A DNA stretch of 64,000 nucleotides from an uncultured Sphaerochaeta sp. (GTDB lineage: Bacteria; Spirochaetota; Spirochaetia; Sphaerochaetales; Sphaerochaetaceae). The notes beneath the pieces were generated by a model, which was not told where the DNA came from, did not search any database, and saw nothing but the letters and a program-made list of their open reading frames with translations. The first letter of the stretch is position 1, and every line of letters begins with the position of its first letter. The translations under genes were made by a program, and so were the position numbers. The DNA lies in assembly GCF_963666015.1 (NCBI RefSeq), contig NZ_OY762555.1, forward strand, positions 2,666,001 through 2,730,000, read 5' to 3'. Of this stretch, positions 26,526 to 36,101 are shown piece by piece.

Positions 26526-27572
26526 CTAGGTACGACTTAACTTGTAAACAATAGAGAGAAAGGTTTGGAACACTACTGGGTCGAAGTGTCTGGGAGCCTC
26601 CTCTATCATTGCCTGTATTGCTTCCTCAGAAGAAAGAGCATCCTTGTATACGCGCTTGCTGGTAAGAGCATCATAGACATCAATCACGGCCATCAAACGC
26701 CCAGAGAGAGGAATCCTGGAATCTTTCAACCCTGCTGGATACCCCGAGCCATCGTACCATTCATGGTGGCTCCCAATGAGGGTCCGAGCGGTTTCAATGA
26801 AGCTGATGGGAGCTTCATCCTTGTCGGTTCCATAGTCGAGTGCTTCCACTCCATTCAGTACGTGTTGCCTCATAAGTACAGTCTCTTCCTTGGTCAGTCT
26901 CCCCGGCTTGAGAAGAATACTATCAGGGATACCCACCTTCCCTATATCGTGCAGCGGTGCTGTGTCAACCAACTCCTGGATTTCCCTATCAGTGAGGTGA
27001 TAAGAGTTATCATCTTGTTTCTGGAGTTCGTTACAAAGGAGTCGCATCATGTTCTTGGTACGTTTAGAGTGGTTACTGGTCTCAACATTGCGGATTTCCA
27101 ACAGCCTCACCAGTGCATTGATGGTAATCGCGGTGGTTTTTCGAATCTCTTCGGTACGCTCCTCGACCAATCGCTCGAGCCGTTTGTTATATTCTATAAT
27201 CTGCTTATTGGCTTTCTTCAGATTGAGCTGCAGTTCGATACGTTTTTGGAGGGAACGAAAGTTCAGTGGTTTGCGGATAAAATCGACAGCGCCCTTTTCC
27301 AGCCCAATAATCTCTTTCTCAATCTCCTCAGAGTTGGTGAGAATGATGACCGGAATCTCTATCGATAGAGCCTTGTATTGGTCCAAAAAAGCAAATCCGT
27401 CCATCTTTGGCATATGAAGGTCAAGAAGGATCAAGTCAATTCCTGGATGTGTGCTGAGCATCTGTAATCCTTCCTTGCCATCCCCGGCAGTAAGTACCGT
27501 GTGGCAGGAAAGCGTATACTGGATCACGGTAAGATCGGTGGAAGAATCATCAATGGCAAGGATAACTGACAC
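26526..27572 (-). CDS. response regulator with HD-GYP (cyclic-di-GMP phosphodiesterase) output
   Basis: 348 residues. The receiver (about 1-120) has DDSSTD, the phosphorylation site LLDLHMPKMDG and FIRKPLN. A coiled linker follows, then an HD-GYP domain with HDIGKVGIP and HHEWYDGSGYP, the complete catalytic motif. It should hydrolyse cyclic di-GMP when phosphorylated, probably by the adjacent hybrid kinase. The start is GTG 27572. The IS element ends 10 bp upstream of it, and the ribosome site GGGAG is formed across the IS junction. Confidence 0.9.
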   Translation of the reverse strand: MSVILAIDDSSTDLTVIQYTLSCHTVLTAGDGKEGLQMLSTHPGIDLILLDLHMPKMDGFAFLDQYKALSIEIPVIILTNSEEIEKEIIGLEKGAVDFIRKPLNFRSLQKRIELQLNLKKANKQIIEYNKRLERLVEERTEEIRKTTAITINALVRLLEIRNVETSNHSKRTKNMMRLLCNELQKQDDNSYHLTDREIQELVDTAPLHDIGKVGIPDSILLKPGRLTKEETVLMRQHVLNGVEALDYGTDKDEAPISFIETARTLIGSHHEWYDGSGYPAGLKDSRIPLSGRLMAVIDVYDALTSKRVYKDALSSEEAIQAMIEEAPRHFDPVVFQTFLSIVYKLSRT

Positions 27573-27604
27573 TGTTTTTCTCCCAAATTCCCGAAGTTTT
27601 GTAA

Positions 27605-29254
27605 CTAGGAGAGCGGAGAATCAGTCTCAAACGGATCCTCATCCCCTACATTCATCAGCTTGCCTTTCCATGAATACTCAATGCTGAACAGATCGAAGAT
27701 GAGCCGCTGAGCCTTCGTGGGGACGGTATACACATCCTTGTATTTCCCTCGGTAGTGAATCTTCGAGTAGGTATTCACCTTGTCCAGGATCTCACGGTGG
27801 TTCCAGTGTTTCCGCTGTTTCGCGGGGATCTGCTTGATTCGTTCCTTCAGGGCAGTCAGGATGATCAGTGTGACGAAATTGATGAAAAGCCTGCCTTTCA
27901 TCACCTGCTCGGTGTGGACTCTCAATCTGTTGCAGTCGATGATGTTCTTCATGTCGTCGAAGAGCAGTTCGATGTCATTTCTCTGCCGGTATGCATACAA
28001 TGCTTCAGCTGGATCCTTCTCGGCATTGGTGTACAGGACCCAGTATCCGCTCTGCCCGTCGATGAACGACTGGACTTCTTCCTCTTTGAGCAGTACTTTT
28101 CTTCCCCTTTTCGGGGTCTCTTTCACCACGAAGTACCGGTCGTAGTACGACTGGTTGTTCTTGATGGGTTGCTGCAATTCAAGCTCAACCATGCATTGCT
28201 GCAGCTTTTTCATGAGACGGGCGACGTCCCGCTCCTTTCTCGCTGCATCGAAGTATATGTGAGCCCACATCCTTCCTTGCTCGGTCTTCCTGATGGTCTT
28301 CAGGCCATAGATGATGGCATCCTTGTCATCGGTGGGGATGAGGGTGCCAGGCCGCTGGATCGCATGGCGGTGCTTCTCGATGAGTTCCCGTGCCCATGTG
28401 ACGTTTGAGGGAACAGGGATGAGGAACTTGTGGCCGTGATCGGTAAGTTGTGCGATGTTGTCGACAGAGCAGAATGCCCGGTCCCCTATGATCACCGATG
28501 AGGGAACCTCCAGTTTCTTCAGCTGCTCGAGCACCTGCTGCAGGACGATCGAGTCATTCATGCTTCCCGGCAGCTCTGAGAACCATAGGGGAAGATGGGT
28601 GGCGTACGAGCTGAGCAGACCTATATTGATTTGGGGCTTCTTCTCCTTGTCACGGTTGTAGCCCCACTCGACATACGGGTTGTCCTTCGCATGGCTGGAA
28701 ATACTGCTGATATCGAACAGCAGATTCTTCTTCTCCCTGTTCCGCTCTATCCACGAAGAGAAGAAGGTGTTCTGGGCATCCTTGTCGAGCCTCCTCAGCA
28801 GTTCAGTGATCCGCTGGGAGCAAAGCTGGGCCCCATCAAATCCTCTCTCATCAAGCCAGGACTCTGCATAACTGAGAGGCTTCCCGGTACACACCGAGTA
28901 TTTTGCAAGTTCCAGGACATACGCAGCATCCTGTGGTCCCAGCACCTTGGTGAGAACATTCCCCAGCCCGGTACGGGCAATGATGGGCTCAAGGATGAGA
29001 TTCTGGCCAAGGAGCGTCGTCCCGGAAACAACAGGAAGCGGATGTTCCTGGACCCGGGATGCTTCCTGACGGGAAAGGTAATACCCGTTGTAGATGATCT
29101 TGCCGTCAGGTCCCCTCTTGCCGATACACTTGCGGCGGTGCCGGCCTTGTTTCTTCTCACTATCCCAGTAAGCGGTATCCTCATAGACGTATGTGACACC
29201 TGCATTCTTGTTGAAAACCTCAACGACCTTGGTTGTGTTCCCTTCTTTATTCAT
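27605..29254 (-). CDS. IS1634-family transposase
   Basis: 549 residues, an intact IS4-superfamily DDE transposase. Candidate catalytic residues are the Asp of LLFDISSISSHA, the Asp of IIGDRAFCS and the Glu of RNDIELLFDDMKN (Y-x-x-R-x-x-I-E/E-L type signature). The N-terminus carries a charged WDSEKKQGRHRRKCIGKR region. It starts only 7 bp after the -10 box of its promoter, so its mRNA may be leaderless. Confidence 0.93.
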   Translation of the reverse strand: MNKEGNTTKVVEVFNKNAGVTYVYEDTAYWDSEKKQGRHRRKCIGKRGPDGKIIYNGYYLSRQEASRVQEHPLPVVSGTTLLGQNLILEPIIARTGLGNVLTKVLGPQDAAYVLELAKYSVCTGKPLSYAESWLDERGFDGAQLCSQRITELLRRLDKDAQNTFFSSWIERNREKKNLLFDISSISSHAKDNPYVEWGYNRDKEKKPQINIGLLSSYATHLPLWFSELPGSMNDSIVLQQVLEQLKKLEVPSSVIIGDRAFCSVDNIAQLTDHGHKFLIPVPSNVTWARELIEKHRHAIQRPGTLIPTDDKDAIIYGLKTIRKTEQGRMWAHIYFDAARKERDVARLMKKLQQCMVELELQQPIKNNQSYYDRYFVVKETPKRGRKVLLKEEEVQSFIDGQSGYWVLYTNAEKDPAEALYAYRQRNDIELLFDDMKNIIDCNRLRVHTEQVMKGRLFINFVTLIILTALKERIKQIPAKQRKHWNHREILDKVNTYSKIHYRGKYKDVYTVPTKAQRLIFDLFSIEYSWKGKLMNVGDEDPFETDSPLS

Positions 29255-29261
29255 AGCTTTT

Positions 29262-29290
29262 ATTATAGCTATGTTTTAAGCAAAAGTCAA
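29262..29290 (-). promoter_or_regulatory. near-consensus sigma70 promoter of the transposase
   Basis: On the minus strand, TTGACT (29285-29290) is separated by exactly 17 bp from TATAAT (29262-29267). Seven bases then precede the transposase ATG. Readthrough from this promoter would also enter the response-regulator/kinase genes, since no terminator is seen between 27605 and 27572. Confidence 0.8.
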
Positions 29291-29386
29291 TGCCCTGGCA
29301 TGATATATCTTCTATTATCCCAAAGAATTATTGGTATTATAGTTATAATTTAACGGGAATTTGGGTTTTTCTCTCCTTTGTATTAT

Positions 29387-29398
29387 GATGGTACCATC
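29387..29398. promoter_or_regulatory. 12-bp perfect palindrome in the displaced upstream region
   Basis: GATGGTACCATC lies just beyond the IS, in what was the leader or promoter of the response-regulator gene before insertion. The original AAGGAG ribosome site can still be read at 29373-29378 on the minus strand. Operator function is possible but unsupported. Confidence 0.3.
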
Positions 29399-29464
29399 GG
29401 GCATACCATAGGTAAAGAAAGGGAGGTTTGGAAAGAGCAAGAAAAGTAATAAGATTTCAGAACT

Positions 29465-30778
29465 CTAGTTTCCCGTGAGATATTGCAACGTCTGGAAGGC
29501 GCTCCAAGCTTCTATATTCAGTTGATGCTCATGAATTTGGGATGAGAGCAGATTCATCTCGGCTTGGAGCAGATCTTCTCTGGTGCCATATCCGCTTTGA
29601 TAGAGCTCTTTATTCGTCCTCACACGTTGCTGTAGGGTCGTCTGTTTTCTCTCTTGCAAGTCAATTTTCTGCATGGAGGTCTTCATCAGCAGATACTGCT
29701 CCTGCACCTCTTGGGTAATGCGCTGCCTTGCTTGTTGCAGGTCAAGGGTAGCGGACTGCTCTTGGCTCTCTGCACGTTTGATAGAATTGGCAATCTTCCC
29801 TCCATCAAAGAGCGTGGTTTTCAGTCCTACCGAAACGGATATGCTGTAGGCATCTTGATTGCTCCAGTCTGATTCTGACACGGGAAAATTTGGGCTGCTG
29901 TAGCCTGCCGACATAACCAGGGCAAGGTCAGGTTTGCCATAGAAAGAGCCCTTGGTAATCCTCACCGCTGCCTCAGTTGCTTTTTTAAGAGCAGAGAGTG
30001 CCCTTATGGAGGGCTGTCTTGGAGAGAGGGCGTATTCAATGAGTGTCTTGACCGGTGGTTGCAACAACTCCTTGATCGCCTGACCATCGAAAGTATAGGA
30101 AGAAATGTCTTGGTTGTTGGTCAATGTGCGTAGGGTGAGTGTTTGCTCGGTGATCGCATATTCATTCTCCAAAATGGCAAGCTCAATATCCTGGAGAGCT
30201 ACTTCTGTCTCGAGCTGTTCCAATTCCAGCATCATCCCGGAGGCAACGGCTTCACTTGCAAGTAAGACCAACTCTCTTCCAAGCGTATGTTGTTGCTTGA
30301 GTAGCTGCGTAATCGCCTCCAGTTCAGTGATTATTACCGCTCTTGTGGAAATCTCAGCATGGAGTTCCTTCTCCCTGTTTTGAAGCTCTTGGAGCTTTGC
30401 CTCAGCAATAGCTTCCTGTGCATCCACCGATGCATTGATTTTGCCCCAGGTAAAGAGTGGCTGGGTAATGTTCACCGAGAAGTCATACATGCTCGATTCC
30501 ATTCCCTCGAATAAGGAGAGGTTGCTTGGTGGTGTGCCTGGACCCAAGGAGCCTGCAGGGAGTGTGATGGGCCCGATGAGCGGGTTACTCATATACGTGC
30601 CACTAAGCTCGAGCTCAACGGTAGGCCAACGGGAAGCCTTGGCATCGCGTACATCGAGTATGGCTTGGTTGGCCTCCTCCTGAAGAGCAGCGAGTTCAAG
30701 ATTTCCGGGAATTGCACCAAGAAGAGGGAATGAGAGGGAGATCAGTACTGTACAAAGGTAGAGGCTTCTCCTTTTCAT
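29465..30778 (-). CDS. outer-membrane efflux protein (TolC family)
   Basis: 437 residues with a signal peptide (about 1-22, LYLCTVLISLSFPLLGA) and the two-repeat, long-helix TolC layout. Examples are the LYQSGYGTREDLLQAEMNL segment and alternating strand regions such as VELELSGTY and SVSVGLKTTLFDGG. It overlaps the end of the RND gene by 4 bp (ATGA), so the operon order is MFP-RND-OMF. It provides the outer-membrane exit duct. Confidence 0.9.
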   Translation of the reverse strand: MKRRSLYLCTVLISLSFPLLGAIPGNLELAALQEEANQAILDVRDAKASRWPTVELELSGTYMSNPLIGPITLPAGSLGPGTPPSNLSLFEGMESSMYDFSVNITQPLFTWGKINASVDAQEAIAEAKLQELQNREKELHAEISTRAVIITELEAITQLLKQQHTLGRELVLLASEAVASGMMLELEQLETEVALQDIELAILENEYAITEQTLTLRTLTNNQDISSYTFDGQAIKELLQPPVKTLIEYALSPRQPSIRALSALKKATEAAVRITKGSFYGKPDLALVMSAGYSSPNFPVSESDWSNQDAYSISVSVGLKTTLFDGGKIANSIKRAESQEQSATLDLQQARQRITQEVQEQYLLMKTSMQKIDLQERKQTTLQQRVRTNKELYQSGYGTREDLLQAEMNLLSSQIHEHQLNIEAWSAFQTLQYLTGN

Positions 30779-33700
30779 CTGCTGTCCCTCCTATGCTGCC
30801 TTTTCATGATAATCCTACGCTCAGTCATATAGTACAGGATTGGTATGATGAAGAGCGTGATCAAGGTGGAACTGAGCAAGCCTCCTGCAATAGCTTGTCC
30901 AAGTGGGGCATAAATAGCAGCACCCTCCCCGGTTGCTAGAGCCATGGGAATTACCCCGAGCATCGTGGTAAGGGTGGTCATCAGGATAGGACGGAGGCGG
31001 CTGGCTCCTCCATTTGCCACACTCATGCGTAACATTTCCAAGCTCTCGTCTCCCTGGTTTGCCCTCTCTCTTCTCAGCACATTGATAGCATCGATCAGGA
31101 TGATGCCATTGTTCACTACAATTCCACCGAGAGCAATGAGGGCCATGAAACTAATCAAGGAGATGGATGAACCAAATAGAAGGAGACCTAGGATCACCCC
31201 GATTAAGCTGAATGGGATGGATGCCATGACGATCAAAGGCTGACGGAATCTCTCGAACTGGATGACCATTACGGTATAGACGAGGAAGACAGCAATGGCG
31301 AGGGCGGTAGCCATCGGTTTGGTAGAGTCTGCGATGAGTTCCATCAACCCGCCACTTGCTGTCTTGACCCCTTCAGGGAGCGGGTGTTTAGCTAGGTGGT
31401 CCTGCATCCTTGCAGACACTCCTTTGGTATCTTCGCTGATAAGCGTTGCAGAGAGTGTTACGGTTTTCTCCCTGTCCTCGCGGATGATACGGCTCACTGC
31501 CCGCTCCTCTCTCAGCTCTGCCAAGCTGGCAAAGCTGATAAGCTCACCGGTGGATGCTGGAACTTCTGCGGAGAGAAGGGTGGAACTGGTGATGGGTAAT
31601 CCCTTGAGGTCTGACTCCAGCCTGATTGGATACCGGTTTCCCTCTGCACTCGTGAGATTGCCAACCTCCATTCCCTGAAATAGGAGGTTGGCTGTCAGCC
31701 CCGCCTCGCTGCTGTTCACCCCAAGGTTGCTCATAAGCTGGTGGGACATATCCATGACCAGGATGTTTGCATCATAACTGGTGTCGATACTGGCAACGAG
31801 GACCTCTGGATCTTCCTGCAGTTTCACCCTCAGTGACTCTGCTGTCTCATACAGAAGTTCCATATTCTCGCCGACAAGCTTCAGCCCATAGCCGCCACCC
31901 CCCGAGATGTATCCAACCAGGGCATCAAAACCTCCGTTTGTGGTGTTGACTGTGGCGTCAACAATGCTGGATGAGAGCAGATACTGCACCTCATTGATGA
32001 TCTCATGCACAGAACGCTTACGTTCCTTGGTTGGCACCAACACAACGCGGATACTTGCCTGGTTGGGAGATGAGAAACCAAACCCAGTTCCTTGTCCGGA
32101 AAAGAGTACAATGGAATCAATTTCTGGGACCTGTGAGCTCACCAAGGCTTGGGCTTCTAGCGCCCGATCCCTGGTCTGCTCCAGGCTGTATCCTTGGGGA
32201 AATGTGAGAGCAATGTTGAAATCGCCATTATCAGTTGAGGGGATGAAGGTAAGCCCCAGGAGGCCTCCTGCCAAGATGACCAAGGCTAGAGAGAGAAGGG
32301 CAAGGGTCAGGATGAATTTCCGGTTGGTTAAGCTCCATGCCAGACCCTTGCGATATCCGCCTTCAAGACGATCAAGGAATAGGGAGAAGCGAGGCTCTCT
32401 TTTTCTCACCTTTTCTGGAACATTTAGAACCAAGCGAAGGATAAAGGGGACGACCACCAATGCCACCAAAAGGCTTGCTACCAGGGCAAGGATCAAGGTA
32501 AGGGCAACGTCACGGAGGATTGATCCTACAATGCCTGAGAGCAGGGAGAGTGGGATGAATACAGCGAGCGTCGTGGTGGTGGAGGCAAGGATAGGGGAGC
32601 CCACCAAGTCTGCACCACGGTGCAGTGCTTCCTCACTGGGTATTTTGTGTCCCTTGTGTAATCGCATCACTTGTTCAAGCATGACGATGGAGCCATCCAC
32701 CACCATGCCCAGGGCTACCACAATTCCCGAGAGGCTCATCAAATTGATCGTGACCCCGGCCACGCGCATGCCGATGAAGGTAAAGAGAATACTGAGAGGA
32801 ATGGAGAGTGCAATCGTGATGGTCGCCCTTGGATCGCTCAGGAACAGAAAGATGACAAACACAGCCATAAGGATGCCGAGTAGTCCTGACTGGGAAACCT
32901 TCATCAGGGAGGCAATGATGTTCTTGCTGTCATCACTGAGTATCTGGAACGAGGTAGCCCCTCCCGTTTCCTCTTGTGCTTCTGCGAGAATCTTCTTGAT
33001 CTCCCGAACAATGGAAAGGGTATTGCCATCACTGCGTCTGGTTACTGAGATCACGACCCGTGGAACCTGGTTCGCATCGGCATAGGCAACCATCTCTGCA
33101 GATCTGAAGGTAATGTCTGCCACATGGCCAAGCCTGATCATCTCCCCCCCTTCGGTTGCCCCGATAGGAAGGTCCTTCAACTGTCCAAGGGATTCCAGGC
33201 TCCCGTCATAGCGGAGATTTGCACTGTTCCCATGCCATACTGCGTCCCCTACAGGCAGGCGCATATTGGCATACTGGAGCACCTGATACACCTGTAGCAT
33301 AGAGATTCCTCTTGCTGTCAGGGCCTCGGTCTTTGCTGTAACACCCACTTCTTGTGACTGCATACCCGTTACTGACACCTCAGCAACTCCCTGAATTCTG
33401 GTAATCCTGGGAATGAGGGTATCTTCCACATAGGAGGAGAGATGGCTGGTATCCTCTCCTGCCTCAACACTGAACATCATCACCGGAAGCATGGTGGCAC
33501 TACCTACGATTGCTACCGGCTCTCCCTCAAGATTGTCGGGAAGGTCTGCTTCCATCTGCCTGATACGGTTACGGATTTCCCCAAGCATATCGTACGGGTC
33601 CACCCCATCTCGGAAGGTGATGGTTACCCAGGAGAATGAACCACTGCTTGTTGATTCAATACTCTTGAAATCAGGGAGGGTGACAAAGTGCTCTTCGAGC

Positions 33701-33897
33701 ACCTTGCTTACATCCCTCTCCACATCTTCGGCGCTTGCTCCAGGATAGACTGCGAGGACTTCCACGGTAGGAAGACTGATATCAGCCATGAACTCAACAT
33801 TCAGACCAGTCAGGGCATAGAGACCGAAGGTGATCAAGGCAATGAGAAGCATCCCGATAACCGCCGGGTGTCGCACTGCAAAGTGGGAAATCTTCAT
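30775..33897 (-). CDS. RND efflux transporter (HAE/AcrB-like)
   Basis: 1040 residues, full length. It has the first helix followed by NVEFMADISLPTVEV, two large periplasmic loops, and paired helix bundles. The helix-4 proton-relay region reads ALGMVVDGSIVMLEQ, with a single Asp rather than the Asp-Asp of AcrB, a pattern common in Gram-negative anaerobes and spirochaetes. The C-terminal helix region includes GGIVVNNGIILIDAIN. It exports hydrophobic or toxic compounds with the adjacent membrane-fusion and TolC proteins. Confidence 0.94.
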   Translation of the reverse strand: MKISHFAVRHPAVIGMLLIALITFGLYALTGLNVEFMADISLPTVEVLAVYPGASAEDVERDVSKVLEEHFVTLPDFKSIESTSSGSFSWVTITFRDGVDPYDMLGEIRNRIRQMEADLPDNLEGEPVAIVGSATMLPVMMFSVEAGEDTSHLSSYVEDTLIPRITRIQGVAEVSVTGMQSQEVGVTAKTEALTARGISMLQVYQVLQYANMRLPVGDAVWHGNSANLRYDGSLESLGQLKDLPIGATEGGEMIRLGHVADITFRSAEMVAYADANQVPRVVISVTRRSDGNTLSIVREIKKILAEAQEETGGATSFQILSDDSKNIIASLMKVSQSGLLGILMAVFVIFLFLSDPRATITIALSIPLSILFTFIGMRVAGVTINLMSLSGIVVALGMVVDGSIVMLEQVMRLHKGHKIPSEEALHRGADLVGSPILASTTTTLAVFIPLSLLSGIVGSILRDVALTLILALVASLLVALVVVPFILRLVLNVPEKVRKREPRFSLFLDRLEGGYRKGLAWSLTNRKFILTLALLSLALVILAGGLLGLTFIPSTDNGDFNIALTFPQGYSLEQTRDRALEAQALVSSQVPEIDSIVLFSGQGTGFGFSSPNQASIRVVLVPTKERKRSVHEIINEVQYLLSSSIVDATVNTTNGGFDALVGYISGGGGYGLKLVGENMELLYETAESLRVKLQEDPEVLVASIDTSYDANILVMDMSHQLMSNLGVNSSEAGLTANLLFQGMEVGNLTSAEGNRYPIRLESDLKGLPITSSTLLSAEVPASTGELISFASLAELREERAVSRIIREDREKTVTLSATLISEDTKGVSARMQDHLAKHPLPEGVKTASGGLMELIADSTKPMATALAIAVFLVYTVMVIQFERFRQPLIVMASIPFSLIGVILGLLLFGSSISLISFMALIALGGIVVNNGIILIDAINVLRRERANQGDESLEMLRMSVANGGASRLRPILMTTLTTMLGVIPMALATGEGAAIYAPLGQAIAGGLLSSTLITLFIIPILYYMTERRIIMKRQHRRDSR

Positions 33898-33906
33898 CGG
33901 CTACCC

Positions 33907-34977
33907 CTACCTGGTTTGCTGGACGGAGACTGTCTGTCCATCCAGTACCGTATGCTGTCCACCTACGATGAAGGATGCATCCTTATAGGCTGGATCAATG
34001 GCTACAAGGGAGTCATTCTCAGCAATGATGGCAAGTTTCTCATAGCGCGCTGTGTTGGTTGTCTCATCATATACATAGAAGGAACCATCGACAGTACGGT
34101 CCTCTTGCCCCAGGAGATATACCCCTTCAATTTGGTTGTAAACGATTCGGATCGTCACGGCCATCCCTGGCACAAACGATCCACCTTGCTCTTGGAGTGT
34201 GCTGACCAGTGAGAAGGTATTCGATGAGGGGTTGATGGAGGGAGCGATTGCCTTGAGTCTTGCCTGGGCTAGATGCACTTTGCCCGAGGCATCCGTTCTG
34301 CTTACCTGGATATGCAACTGTTCCTTCTGTGCTTGGATGATGTCGAAATAGTAAGAGGGGATCTGTGCCTTTACACTCAAGGAATCAAGATCAGCTATCA
34401 GTGTTATAGGCTGCTGGGAGGAAGCAATATTTCCCTCTGATGCGTACTTTTCGATGACTGTTCCGGATATCGGTGCTTTGATTGCAGTATTCTTCATCTG
34501 CAATTCTGCCAGTTCCCACTGAGCCAGGGTCGCATCCCTGTTTGCCTTTGCTTCCTCATAAACCTGCTCAGTGACTGCCTTTGCCTGAAAGAGTCTCTCA
34601 ACTCGCGTGAAGGTTGTTTGGGCTACTGCTTTTGCTGATGCTGCTTGTGCACGTTGTTGCTCATAGGGTTCACTGTCTATCTGTGCCAGTACTTGGTCTT
34701 TCTCAACATGGTCTCCCAGTTCAAAGGAGACGGCCTCTAGTTCTCCACTTACCAAGGGTAGGAGCGCAACCATGTGGTCGCTTTGGACGTGTGCAGTAAG
34801 AGAGATGCTCTCTTGCAGTGTACCATACTCCGCTTTTGCAGTGGTGACCGGAACCGGGGTAGGGGTTTTTTCTGCAAGGCCCTTGCTCGAGAACTGCATG
34901 ATGCCGTAGGCGATCATGGCTGTACCGAGCAGGAGAATGAAATAGCGAAGAAAGACGAAGAACGATCGTTTTCCCAA
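33907..34977 (-). CDS. RND efflux membrane-fusion (periplasmic adaptor) protein
   Basis: 356 residues with an N-terminal membrane anchor (FFVFLRYFILLLGTAMIAYG), a lipoyl-like half motif (ELGDHVEKDQVLAQID), an alpha-hairpin (residues about 110-160) and beta-barrel/MPD regions. The start is TTG 34977, chosen because GAGGAG lies 8 bp upstream. It is the first gene of the efflux operon, 9 bp from the RND gene. Confidence 0.9.
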   Translation of the reverse strand: MGKRSFFVFLRYFILLLGTAMIAYGIMQFSSKGLAEKTPTPVPVTTAKAEYGTLQESISLTAHVQSDHMVALLPLVSGELEAVSFELGDHVEKDQVLAQIDSEPYEQQRAQAASAKAVAQTTFTRVERLFQAKAVTEQVYEEAKANRDATLAQWELAELQMKNTAIKAPISGTVIEKYASEGNIASSQQPITLIADLDSLSVKAQIPSYYFDIIQAQKEQLHIQVSRTDASGKVHLAQARLKAIAPSINPSSNTFSLVSTLQEQGGSFVPGMAVTIRIVYNQIEGVYLLGQEDRTVDGSFYVYDETTNTARYEKLAIIAENDSLVAIDPAYKDASFIVGGQHTVLDGQTVSVQQTR

Positions 34978-35067
34978 GGTATTTGCTCCTCAATGAATCT
35001 GAGCAAAACCTACCACAGCCATGAGCTGTAATCAATAGACATGCAATGGCCTCTGTATTAGGGTGCC

Positions 35068-36033
35068 TCAGTACTTCCTTGAGAAATCTACTAGATTCTT
35101 CATCTTTCGGTCCCCCAGATAGTGGCCCAGGTTCTCTAGGAATAGAGCAAAGACCTGATGTGGGTCACTCTTAGAGAATCCGCTTGCATGCGGGGTGATC
35201 AGGACATTGGGGAGTGTCCACAGCGGACTCTTTTCCCGCAGTGGTTCTTCCTGGGTGACATCCAAGCCGGCCGCAGCAATATGACCATCGCTCAAGAGTT
35301 CAACCAATGCTTCCTCATCGACGAGCGAGCCACGAGCGACATTGATCAGGATTGAACCATTTTTCATGCTTTGGAGTCTTTTTTGATCAAGCAGATTCTC
35401 TGTGTCGGGGGTTGCTGCCGCACAAACCGCTACATAATCTGCCTGAGGGAGCACCTCATCCAAAGAATCAGAAGTGTAGATGGCATCGACATGTGAGGGG
35501 ACCTCCATAGCGGTTCTCTTCACCACGACTACGCGCATCTCATGGGCTTTTGCTCGCAATGCTAGATTGGTTCCAATATCCCCATACCCGATGATAAGCA
35601 GGGTACTGTCCCACAGGTCCTTTGTAGGCCAGTGGCTCGCCCAGTTCTTCTGCTTCATCTGATCATGATAGGTCAAGAGGTTGTGATTGAATGCAATGAT
35701 CATACCCAGCACATGGTCGGCAATCTGCCTGCCATAGGTTCCTTTTGCATTGGTGAGGATGATATTATCATGGACATACAGCGAAGTATCGACAAAGGGG
35801 GTGACCCCACTGCTCTGAGCTTGGAACCAGCGGAGGTTCTTGGCTTCCTTCAGGTCATGGCGCCTTGGGGTGCCCACCAGGATCTCTGCCTTGGCTAGTT
35901 GCTCTCTGGTATAGTCTGTTCCTTCAACAACGGTCAGGGAGACCTGAGGGTAACGCTCTTTAAGGAGGGAGATCTCTGCTTCATCAGGGCGAAAATGGGT
36001 GCTGGTGAGAAAGAGTATTTCAATGGTTCTCAT
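35068..36033 (-). CDS. D-isomer-specific 2-hydroxyacid dehydrogenase (glyoxylate/hydroxypyruvate-reductase-like)
   Basis: 321 residues. NAD-binding GYGDIGTNL, catalytic Arg in NVARGSLVDEEAL, Glu in DVTQEEPL, and His in ITPHASGFS are all present. It is unrelated in close sequence to the paralogue at 21163-22110. ATG has AAGGA 6-7 bp upstream. It appears monocistronic between the efflux operon and the diguanylate cyclase. Confidence 0.88.
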   Translation of the reverse strand: MRTIEILFLTSTHFRPDEAEISLLKERYPQVSLTVVEGTDYTREQLAKAEILVGTPRRHDLKEAKNLRWFQAQSSGVTPFVDTSLYVHDNIILTNAKGTYGRQIADHVLGMIIAFNHNLLTYHDQMKQKNWASHWPTKDLWDSTLLIIGYGDIGTNLALRAKAHEMRVVVVKRTAMEVPSHVDAIYTSDSLDEVLPQADYVAVCAAATPDTENLLDQKRLQSMKNGSILINVARGSLVDEEALVELLSDGHIAAAGLDVTQEEPLREKSPLWTLPNVLITPHASGFSKSDPHQVFALFLENLGHYLGDRKMKNLVDFSRKY

Positions 36034-36101
36034 GGGTCATCCTTGCAAACGGTATCAGTTACGATACAGTACCGGTCATCAGGATGGATTGCAAGTATCT
36101 T

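Larger units (their letters stand above)
27582..29365 (-). mobile_element. complete IS1634-type (IS4 superfamily) insertion sequence
   Basis: The ends are CCCAAATTCCCG (27582-27593) and its reverse complement CGGGAATTTGGG (29354-29365), with weaker matching for about 14 bp further in. A 7-bp direct repeat TTTTTCT flanks both ends (27575-27581 and 29366-29372), a target duplication. The element is 1784 bp with one intact transposase gene, so the insertion looks recent. It separates the response-regulator start codon from its original upstream sequence. Confidence 0.9.

Noticed and set aside
31907..33085. 392-codon plus-strand open frame over the RND gene
   Set aside because: Low-complexity, Arg/Ser/Thr-rich shadow of the real minus-strand transporter gene.
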